This document shows, one piece after another, positions 37,301 through 49,300 of a stretch of 64,000 bases of DNA. Below the pieces are notes generated by a model. The model did no database searches. It was not told where the DNA came from and was given only the letters and a program-made list of their open reading frames with translations. The stretch is taken from assembly GCA_014338405.1 (NCBI GenBank), contig JTDE01021385.1, positions 84,518 to 148,517 on the forward strand. Direction: 5' to 3'. The stretch's first letter is position 1, and every line of letters starts with the position of its first letter. Origin of the DNA: Paragonimus skrjabini miyazakii. Its lineage: Eukaryota > Platyhelminthes > Trematoda > Plagiorchiida > Troglotrematidae. A program made the position numbers and the translations under genes.

Positions 37301-40300
37301 AAACGTAAACAGGCGAGACATTCACACAGTTAAAAATTAGTTGCTCTACAACAGTGCCGTAGTGAAATGCCTACTACTTTTTCTTCATTGGATCTACTTC
37401 CTAGTACGCTTCAGTCTCTCAATCGTTAGCGGTAGTCAGTATAATATTGTTATCCATGGTATTGGTCCTTTGGAAACGTCTCACAGTTATGTTGATCGAC
37501 TGTGAATAGAAACTTGGGATGTGATACAACCATCGCCAGTTTGAATTTCGTGTTGGTTAGTTAGGTCCTATAGATTAGGTCGTGGAGTGCTCGTATACGA
37601 AAATCCACCGAATGAGTATACATCCTAATAACATCCTGACTAATTGTATTCCGGTTACGACATTTCGAGTCCGAAAGTGAAATGCGTTTACGTGGCAACC
37701 CAGACCATTGTCAACTTCAAAGGCTGTTATCGTTTCGCATTTGCTTGAATTAATCAGTATGGGGATTTAGACTGATGGCATTTGAATTACGTGTTAAACT
37801 TCCATCTTTGTGAGGATGTTCATCGTCACAGGCTGCGATTTCCGTTACACTGGTCTCACGTTTATCACAGGCGTCGGTTTCCAAAATGAATAAACAAGTT
37901 TGTAATTAATATCTCATTCGCGGACTAACTGTTCTGGTTATCTCAGACTCATTGTAGCATTTACACTGAATCCGAAGTAAATGTCAAATCTAACCGGCAA
38001 GTTTGTTAGTATCTACAAAGCTGACCATCAGCCATTTCCATAGTGAGATATGTGGTCGAGTTTCACCAGGTATGTACACGTTATGAATGACAACAAACCC
38101 GAAACCGATGTACTTCTGGTTAATTTTTTATCATTCATCATATACTATTCATGCCATCTTATGGTATAGAACACACCGGTTTACCATTGTCTCCGTTGAC
38201 ACATATTTATTCGTTCAGATATTGACGGGCGAAGACTGGAATGCAATCATGTACGACGGAATCCGTTCTCAAGGAGGCGTGAACAACGGCGGATTCATCT
38301 ACTGCATATATTTTATTCTACTAGTGTTATTCGGCAACTGTATCCTTACTAGTCACAGTTTTATTTAATTTTAATGTACTGAATAAGCGGACAGTCCTGC
38401 ATTACAATTTGCTAAGATATGATGCCAAATTAATTGTGCACCTTTTCTTAAAATAAGCCAGTTTGTCGACTGCAGTTAATAGACAGTAACTGTGTCTCCT
38501 ATCGAGACGATCGGGAAGCCTGATCATTACTCACAAGCGAAAGTGGTTGAGTGTTCACAGATGATAATTCGGTCATACCCAACATGAGGTAAATGGCGCA
38601 GTGGTTAACACGGTTGCTTCATGAACAACGTGGCCGGAGTTCTAATCCCGGTCGTGGCGATGATATGCACTACTGACGAGCTCTAATGAGAGCGAAACTC
38701 GAGTCTAGTGCTTCTTTTCGAAAGGGGCCGACTGGAAAGCCTAGGGGGATGCGAAGGCTGCGATCAATTGTGGGTGATGTTCAACTTGAAATTAAAGGAA
38801 ACAATAAAAAACGTATGGAGTTCTGTTAAGGGGCACGGTAATTACATATTCTACAATTACAACACTGAATAATTGTTGGATTTTATTGTTTAAATTGCTT
38901 AAAACGAAACTCGAGAATTTTCACTAGTGTCATCACTGTGTACATCAGAAGAGACAAGCTTTTACTCGCAATAATTTGCTCTATGACGTTAGAGAATTTC
39001 GCTCTTCAGTTGAGATTTTTAAAAAATCGATAACTCACTTCAGTTTCTTTTATGTGTTTCATTATCGTGGGACGATGGCGAAAAATAGTCCAACTTTCAC
39101 TATTTTATTGAGAAGCTTATTTCTTCAGGTTATCAGTGGTAGTAACTTACGTGTGTTAAGTATATAAAACAATTCACTACCGGAAGAATTCTGAATTGTT
39201 TATGCACTGAGAATACAACGTAGCTAACAAGTTTACATCCGGTTATTCACCAGCAAGTCAAATACATAACGGTTATATGAAACACTTTTATCATGATCAA
39301 ACGAACAAGACATGCAACAAGTTTTAATGAGGTTAACTGCATCATAGACATAAACAAAGACATCAGGTCGATACGATTAGATCGTAGCTATAATGCATCT
39401 AGAACCATGGCAATTTGATTGATCATAAAGTGGGTGGTGGACCACGTTAATCGTAAGGTCTGAAAAACAAGCGATTCTATATGCAAAAGGGTAGATTATT
39501 CAATCAGTTAACTCACAAAAGCGTAGCTGGGATTCAGATCGCGGCCATGGTGAGTGTAGGCACTACTAACAAGCTCTAACAGTAACCAAACTCGAGTCTA
39601 GTGCTTCTGTTCCAAGTTGTCTCCGGGTAACTTTATCTCATAGGTCAGTTAGATCAATACAATTTTCGACCTTCCTAGTCATCACAAGTGAAAAGTGGTC
39701 ATAGATTGTAGGTAACCTTCAACCTAGTGGGGTGCTCACAAGTGACGTTACCTTAGCATTTGTGCCTAGGGTAGTAATGTTCGGCATGGTTAATGAATTA
39801 CGAGCTCAATTTAGCTCACGAGTGTCTGGCTTGGATCGCTGGTGAATTCACTGAATCTCCTTGACTTTCAACAAACTACAAGATACACTTCTCAATGTCT
39901 TCTTGGCTATTGCTGTGGACAATCTGGCCAACGCACAGGAGCTGACTGCCGCGGAAGAGGAAGAAGAGAAACGTCTTGCAGACCAGGTAAGTAACGTTGA
40001 ACAATACTCTTTGACGACCTATTACTATGTTATGGTTGGTGGTTCAAAACAACCTTTTCATATGTTGGCCACCCCTTCATTGATTTGGTGGACATCGAAG
40101 ACAAAATGGAATGCTTGGGTAGTAGTGTTGTATAACAGGCAGTTTCGTTGTGAGTAGTGTACTACTCTCAAGTAGTATACTATTCACAGTGACATTCAGG
40201 AAAAAAAGAGCAAGCTCCCAACGACAAAAAGACGACGGACAAGATGAGACTATCAGAATAGTGTGTTGGTGCTAAGAGAAAAGCTCCACCAGGGAGAATC

Positions 40301-43300
40301 TCAACGTACTGTCAAGCAATGTATGTGAATGCACGTCCCCGTGCAAATGAGTATACGCGTTTGTTGTCCCATTTTTAACGACCTATAAGGGAGTTTGCGC
40401 AATAAACGAATTTCGCAGGCCAAGCGTCCTTTGCGATCACAACAGTAGTGTTTCAGTGTGACACTTCCAAGTTTCCGGCATGTCTTCATGCCTTAGCTGG
40501 TAGAACACGTGCTCCACTCACTGGATCTGGTTCGGATCCGATGGAAGCCCACAGTTTTCACAGATGCATCGTACCATACTTAACAACTCTATCACATTAA
40601 TTTGTAATAACCACAGTATGAACTTTAGTCTGTGTATAAAAAGTGTTCCATATACGTGACTCATTTCTACTTCAACATCCGCACTTACTATCGAAAAACT
40701 CAAAAATATTGGTGGTGAACGACTGAGAGTGGAACTGCAAAAGGAAATGAATTGAAGGACATAACAAATAATACAAACTTTAGGAAGAGATACCACCAGG
40801 TACGTGATTGGCTATTTGCATATCTTTTTGGCCATTCGGCCAATTGCGCGACTGAGTAAGTATATATATTACTGACGAGCTCTGACAGAAATTAAACTCG
40901 AGTCTGGTGCTTCTATTCAAAGAGACTGGCTGGAAAGTCTATCTGAATGCGAAGACTGTAATAAAGTATACGTGATGTTCAGCCTGAAATCGAGCGACTG
41001 TTGTATAAACGACTTTGAAAATTAAGTGGTCTTTATCCGATTAGCCGAGTCAATAAGAGGCATGCGTAACCAGATGGAAGCACGTCGTGTATCCTCATTA
41101 GTCGATTTTATAAAGCAATTACACTTACATGTTTTGAGCCACAAAGATAAAACAATGAATAAAACAAAAGTCGTACAAATATGACAAAGGGGGGATGGTT
41201 TCGGATTCAAGATTAATAGTTATGTTAGCACCTGTTATCATTAGAAACGTGGCGCATGAAGCTTAATTAACACTGCTCTGGTTAGTGTCAACACTTTGCC
41301 GTTGTGACTGCGTACTAACGTTGTCAACGAGATGTGATGAGGTTATCCGCATTTTCTTCAGCAATTAGGGACTATGATTGCCGTGTTTGAGCTCTGAATT
41401 TGAGGCTTCTGCCGAAGTAGAAACATTGTCGCGTTCTCTCATGGGGTTATACTCTGCCGTTTTTGTTGGGACGTTCAGTTTTTTGAACGTACGACTCAAC
41501 CGGCAATATTTTCCCACGAATAGTTTGGGCTCAAACTCATACATACTGTAAATGTTACCTCATTTGGTGATGAAACGTCTGCAATCCAAATACCAAGGTC
41601 GGCGAACAACCGAAAGCCAAAACCTTTGACTCGACTTACAAATTCTGTTATTAGTCTGAACAACAGCAAATGAACTGCCCGCCTCTCGCCATGCCTCCTT
41701 GTCATCTGTAATTGGCTGTCTGTCTGTTCGAATTATTTATTTACTTGATTGATTAGTGTTCAGTTAGGTTTATTATTTCATTGGTTGATTTTAGCCGAGA
41801 ACTGTTTTCTTGATGCCACATTTTCTTCATTCTATCGTTTTGACCTTTTGAAGCTTGCCGAAGAGGAGAATAAGGCCACTGGGGACTCTGAGAACCTGGA
41901 AGAGAAGACGGTTGACAAGAATAAACAAGCTGTGGACGATGCCCGACGGTGGTTATTTCTTGCTTCATTATAGTTACATTTTAATCGAAAGAATTCGGTT
42001 AGAAACTGTAGTCAACTATGTTAGATCCCTTAATTTATGTAATATCTGGCTTTAATGTGCACCTAAGGATGTAGTAGTAAATTTATAACTTCAGCTTCAA
42101 ACAACATTTAACTTCTCATTTAACTACGAAACGTAGAATACAACGAACATGCCTTTGTTAATTCAGCATCCAGTCAATGCAGATTTAGAGGATATTTTTT
42201 GACAATATGTTCGGAGTCGTTTTAATCAGTCAGAATAAAAGTGTACAGATGCACGTCCCGTGACCGACATCGTTTCTGTCTCTTTACACTGAAGTTCTTC
42301 GATGTTTCTCTTTCCAGTGTCTCTCTCTTCTTACCACTGGAGTCACCCTGTTCCTGCTATTCCCGAGAGATAAGAGTTTCACCTGTTTACTGACCAACCA
42401 TCCAGTCAGCTAACGTTAACCGAGTAGATTATAAATCACCTCCACTCGCACGTCTCCTTATGTAATTCCTTCTGACCAAGCCTACATATGGGTTATGTGA
42501 ATGGAACCACAGGTGGCACAGTGCAGATCGCTTGCTTTAACGATTGTGTAGAAGTGTCTTTCAACTTTCGTCACTATGGTGAAGTAATCCGGAAACGATG
42601 GATGGCAACAGGATCGGATAAGAGTGGGGTCAGCAAGAGGCCGGTATATCTATAAAATCTCAATGAACTGTTTTTGAGTACAAAACATAGGGTCATGTAA
42701 TGGAACAGCGATCGATTCCTTGTGTTGGAGAGAGAATTTGGCCTATTTCACTCTCTTCCGTTGGTGACCATTAACAAACAAGTGAACCTACGTTTACGCT
42801 AGCATCTGAAACAGACGTTCCCTGTTACCTCGTTCATGGACTTATTCACTTCTGGACCGCTGATCACAGGTAATATTACTGACATCTATTTTCATTATCA
42901 ATCAATCTTACCATACACTTTCGCTTGCTACTTTTCAACGTTTGAACAACTAGGGCACCTATCTAATTGGATTAAAGTGCATCATCTAAGTTGGATCGGA
43001 GCCCGGGTTACAAACTAACTCGTCAATGCACTGTTACCAGTACCTATCGCGCATGTGTGTCTAAGGCAGTTGAAGTCGTATGGAAGGTTCCAGTTGGTTA
43101 GTACAAAACAGTCAGAAAGAATGTTGGCAATGATCAAATAAATCACCATGTAATTAGATAATCCACTGCTGTGATCACGAGGACAGTTCGTTCAGTATTT
43201 ACATCTCCCATGGCTTTCAGTTGTTCCTACTCATCTTCCACTCACACACCCACATAGACAAGTAATCTTGATCATGAGACGTAAGCTTATCCTGTAGACA

Positions 43301-46300
43301 AAACGGTGAGCAATGATACTTGTGTATGAATTGATGTCTTTTTTCTGATTACTTAGATAAGTTTGGTTTTTTAATATTGTATTGACCCGATAATGGATTA
43401 CCGAAGAGCTATGCTGCTGATGTTTTATGCTGTCAAATCCAAATCGTAAAATGAATTTATAATGCAGTCTGTATGAGTACAATTTCTTTAACACACTCTC
43501 AAACACAAGATAACGATATCATAAAGTTCATTCTGAACAAGCAAATATGGGCTTGTAGTATGTGATAGCAACCATTCCACCAAATCAGGAGTGCACACAT
43601 TGGTTGCCGTGTAGATAAGATTGACCACAATAATCATGTCGATTGACGACGCATCAAAATATGGCTAGTTGTGATCATTTGAGTTAGATTTCTCCAAAAC
43701 GTTGCACATGTCTAAACTTCCGTTCTAGTTTGAAGTTTAGCACTTTCTGATGTGTTCAATTAGCGTTCAATTGATGGGTCATTTTATACACTACATGGTG
43801 TTACCGTTTGTATGCATATAACCATTTAATCGAGTTTGCCCTTTACTGTATCAAGGTCATGCTAGCCAGCTTCAATTTCACCACTGTCCAGCTGAGTATG
43901 TTTGTAATATCTAGTCCACCCTAAGGTACTCTCGACTGTCACTAATGGGGGGCGAGTAACTTACCCAGTCACCTGAGGGGTCGTAGTCACACATTAGATA
44001 TTCATGTCTTCCCCAGATTCATCTGTCTAAACCATTAGAGAGAGAGAGTGGAAATAGAGAAAAAACCGGACCCCTTGACCATCCGGTCTATGGGTGAAAC
44101 GGAGTTTGAACCAGCTTTAACTAAGGGTGATGTAGGATAACCGTTTGTTAAAAAATGCGTGTTAGTTACCAAGACTTACAAGCGACGTCTCTACTCGAAC
44201 GCATCTCTCACCTCACCGAAGCTGCCTGTCATGCACAAAGATTCGTTTTACCTTATTAAATCAATACGAACCCGAAATGAAATAATTACTCGAGCCTTGT
44301 TTATTAGGACCGAAAAAACTGAAAGGTCCAGCAACGCACAAATTTAACGATCATTACGCATAACATAAAGGAAACGGGTCTTCCACCAAAATAGAATGAA
44401 ATAGTATTCGTCAAAGCACTGCGCCACTCGTATTGGAGCACAACTTAAACTTAGTTCAGTGCTTTAACTCCATAAAAGTAGTTTGTGATATTCTCCGCAT
44501 ACTCTCGAGGCAATCCCAATTGCTTTGGCAACAACCCCCATTTTCCTCCACATACCACTCAAGATGATCTGCTCCTGGTGTCGAAAATTGTTCCTGCCAA
44601 TTGATGTAAATTCCAATCATTTTAACAGTGTTTTTAGAGTGAATCCACAAACCATCGACTGACCGTAAAAAATATCCTGTGTATGTTCATTGGGTTTACT
44701 GTGATAACTCGGTCATGTCCAATATGGGGTCGTTGGCTCAGTTGTCACCATGGTCACCTCATGGGAACACGTTCACAGCAAGGAGATACATTGCTAGTAA
44801 ACTTTAACTATGGTCATAGCAGAGTCTAGTGTATGTCACAATGGACCGATTACGAGATCAATCTAAATTCGGAAGATTCCAGAGTGGTTGATGTTTGAAT
44901 TGTAAAGAACCTGGATTTTTAACATTTGAGAGTTCTAGCGAACAATAGTAACACGATTAGTATCCTACTTGAATGACACTGAAAACGGACGAAAATAGTG
45001 AACAGAAAGCAATGGAGTAATAGACGTACTGAGGAAACCCACGAGTACGGTGATTAGCCACCGCAAGTTGAACTAGAAAGAGTATTAATCTGTGTGGATT
45101 AACTGCTTTCCGAATGTTGTTCAAATATGAAGAATCAGTTAGGTCGGCTTGCATGTCAGGATACTTGATTTGGAATTCACTGTTTGGCTATGGTTATTAG
45201 CCTAGTGAAACCGTGTTTGACTTCCTTAATCATAGGTGAGGACGCTCGAGACTGTCCACACCGAACTCGATGGGTAAATCCGAACGACATGTGAATGATT
45301 GTCTTATTCACTAGTGGTGATAACTTCAACTAATGGAGCTACAATGATGATGATCCACAAAATAACGAGGTTAATGGAAGGTTTATAAAAACGAGTAAAA
45401 GACACCAGTTGGTGTGCCTGGTAATTTGCCTAGGTTGTGCAAACGAACAAGACGATGATGCATAAGTGTGGGAGAACAAAGGGCGTGATGACATACAGTC
45501 ATCTGGTCATCATTCTGATAAGGTTATTGGAATGTCCAGGTCAAAACCAGTCGTATGAACCGCTGGAACTTCTGATGGCAATCGTACCGATCTGTGTGTA
45601 GGACACACCATTCTAATTGTACACAGTAGACCTCCTGAACAATCCATGGAGAAGATCGGATGTGGTCGCTACAGCCATTGGAGTAGAAGATGTAATAAAC
45701 TTCACTCTAAAAAGCATCATATTCTATTACGGGTAGTCTCTTTCGATATGACGTAAAACTATTGGCAATCAGGTTTTATTCTTCATTTTGTGATTTATCA
45801 CCTTACTCAAACTTCACTTCAAAGAAGCAAATTGTTGATGAAGGCCCACTAGTAGAAGTGGGGTTTTATATACTCACTCTAGAGAGTGGGCAGGAATCTG
45901 TCTACATTTAGTGTCCACGTTAGCCATGACCACTTTTTTTTCAACCCCACAGATCCACAGATGAATCATTTCGCAAAACACTCATTGAAAATTTTCAAAA
46001 TGGTGTGCAGAGTAACTGTAAGTTTCTATTGCGATGAATTGACCAATCATTCGCGCTCGCTTTACAGCAGATCATTAGACTGGCGTAATTCGATGTTCCG
46101 GTCCTATTTTCTATAATTGTGGAGTTACTTGATATTTGTATGCGGCGTTTTGCCATGATCACTGTCATAATATGACCGAATTATAAGTTCACTTGAACTA
46201 AGAGAGATCACTTTGAGTGTCAATGACAAACCAATAGAGTGAGTGCACATGAGTAATTTGAACAGCTCACAGCATTGGCGTTTATTGTCATGTGAGTGTT

Positions 46301-49300
46301 CAGGTCACACCTGGGTCAGGTGCATTCAAAATATATTTGCTATAACCCAGGCTACAACTTTAAACCTTCAGCTGTTTTAGGTAGATATCGCCACAAGACG
46401 GCATTAGAAACAGCTCCACTTAAGCGTCATCAGATATGCTTTCTGATTCCAAGATAAACGCATTTTGGTTGCATTCCTATCCCACATGATTGTTTGAATC
46501 TGTATAATGACGGTTTTATTAGCATAATCAATTTATAGCTTCTCGTGAAACATATGCTGTATGACAGGTAGTTTCGTCGTGAGTAATATACTACTCACAA
46601 GTAGTATGTTACCCACAGGCGACATTCAGGAACACAAAGGCAAGCTCCGAACGCCAGGCAGACGACGGACAAGAAGAGACTATCGGAGTAGTGTATATGT
46701 GAGGAATGAGAACGTTCACCAGGGCGAATGACAACGTACTGTCACCCGATGTATGTGAATGCCTGTCTGCCATGCAAATGAGTGTGTGCGTTTGTGATTT
46801 AATTTTTGACATGATCTGCACGGAAGTTTGCGCCATAAACGAGTCCTCAGGCCATGCATCTTTTGCGGACACAACACATACAGTCTAAGAAAAACCTGAT
46901 GTACCGAATATCTTACATGCCTAGGGAGCCGAGGAACCCATAAATGGTAATATGCCTGGATAGAAACAGGAGAATACATAAGTAATGTTACGTTCTCCGG
47001 AGTAACATTTCATGCATTTTGAACACATCACTAGTAGTAAACAACAAAATAATTGTCCACACGACGGAACTAGGAGACTGACGATTAAAATAGACTGTTG
47101 CGACGGGGCACTTGTAGAGAAGGCCACAAGGTCATAGCAATTTTTTTTCTATACACATGTGTGGAAGTTTATTTCCATGACCAACAAATTCAGGGACGCG
47201 CTACTGACCGTACAGAGAAATCACAGAGGTAGCATATATTTCTGTCTAGTTTGGATAACGTGTTTTTTGGGGCTGGAAATAGTTTGTCTGCCTCTTTACA
47301 AACGTCTGGCCTGTCCAGTAATATTTATGGTCACTCTAGAACACATATCTTTGCAAGAAGAACCAACTGTCCACTTGTTCACCTAATGTACCGGATACGG
47401 AAACTGAACGTACATTTACATGGACCATTGAGTATGACACACTAAGGATAGTTTTACGTAATCGATGATACAGGTGGCGTACTGTGTCGTACTGACATTA
47501 ATAAAATCAGGATGGACAAGCATCCAACTGTTTACTGATGAGTAGTCGGGGGATTTGGTTAATTTCACGTTGAACGTCACCCACAATTGATCGCAGCTGT
47601 CGTATTCCCATAGACTTTCCAATCGATCCCCTTTCGAAAAGAAGCACTAGACTAGAGTTTCGCTCTCATCCGACAGCTCGTCAGTAATGCATATCCTTGA
47701 CACAGCCTGGATTAGAACTCCTAAAATCATACTATTGCCCAACAACTAATGCTACAGTGTACACAAACAAACTATTGACAGGTAGCTAAAATCATGGTAC
47801 ATGCAAGTATTGATTGAAGTTTAATGTTTACGTAATTGTAAATGTCCTTACCAGTATGCGTACGAATCAGTCTATCGTTTGCTTTATTCACCACAGATAA
47901 TATGATACAAAAGTTTCATTCTCGTATGGGTCACTGTGCTGAACTGGAAACCAGTGCACCTCAAACGGACTTGAACAAGCCGATATCATTCGGAAAACCA
48001 ATGCTTCCTTATAGCTCGATGTTTATTTTTTCCTCTACAAATCCGTGAGTGCACCGGGTTTATAATGATCACATTGCAAGTTATGGTGATGTTTTGTTTT
48101 GTGACTCAGAAAATGTTGAGCATTCACCCTTTGAGGTGCAGAAAACAATTTTTCGAAACTGATAAGAAAATGTCAAGGAGGGGTGTTTGTATTGTAGCCA
48201 TTATTCAGCTTATACTGAGATTAAACTCCACATACCTTCGCCTAACCGTCTATGATGATTTCACAAGAGAGTGAGATACAAAAGTTGACTGACGATTTTT
48301 TCTTGAATCAGTCCTGAAATAGGTCTGGTGTCTCAGAACAGTTGTGATGGCATGTATCTACAGAAACTTGTAACGTGCTGAGTTACACGTTTCCATCCTT
48401 TTTAACGACACGTGGTGAATTCCATTTCCATAATGCACTACTTGTGTAAAGTGGCGAAAAGTCGTCCAATAAAGCAATCTTTATTGTCCAACTCGCTGGT
48501 TGCCATGCTACGAGCGCACTCGCGTTTATGAATCAGAATTCCAGTCCACAACCCCTCAGTTTCTGTCCACACGTCGTGTGCACTTCTGCCCGATTTGTGT
48601 GTCTGTGATCGGCACCTCCTATCGGGGGGGGGGGGGGGGGGGCCCCGCCCCCTTTTTTCTCGGTGGCCCTTCCCTTTGGGGGGGGGCCCCCCCGGGGCCC
48701 CGGGGCCCCCCCCCCCTCCCCCCCGGGGGGGGGGGNNNNNNNNNNNNNNNNNNNNNNNNNNNNNNNNNNNNNNNNNNNNNNNNNNNNNNNNNNNNNNNNN
48801 NNNNNNNNNNNNNNNNNNNNNNNNNNNNNNNNNNNTTGGTCCGATCTCGTTGAGCGATGGCCCGTCAGGTCGCTCGTGTCCGCAACCCATTCACGGTGGA
48901 CTTTGACCATATTTTACGACCACGCCAAGATATTCCTCCGTGTTGGAATAACCGCGCCCTCGATCTGGTCGTCCATCCTATTTGCCTACCATGTCTCGCC
49001 TATTCGTCCGATCCAGTCGAGCAATGACTCACTCGATCGCCCACGCTGTCCCCAATCCACTCGCTGTGGGATTTTGGACGTACCTACCCCGCGTTGAGGC
49101 ATTCTGCCGAGTGTTGGAATACTCGAACCTTCAGTCTGATAATCCACCACAGTAGGTGTACAGGTTTGAAACCGATAACATCCCTGGATCATGTCACATT
49201 GATAGCCATCGCCATATGTAGCACTTATCCTCATAAATAACGCAGCATTTAGTTAATAAAATATGTGACTTGTTTGCAAATGTGACACAGGTTTGGTGAT

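Larger units (their letters stand above)
41000..45952. other. Introns around exon 9, no other gene seen
   Basis: Apart from exon 9 and a weak SINE-A trace at 44695-44845, nothing is recognised. Open frames are short on both strands. Confidence 0.5.
48436..49151 (-). repeat. Repeat D copy 2 (minus), split by assembly gap
   Basis: Reverse-complement match to 11303-11831. The left part (48436-48620) is the 3' end (tccaactcgctggttgcc). The right part (48836-49151) is the 5' end, closing with taatccaccaca. Between them lies low-quality sequence and the gap. Confidence 0.75.

Noticed and set aside
48500..49097. Glycine/proline-rich open frames across the gap
   Set aside because: Made of low-quality homopolymers and Ns; not biological.
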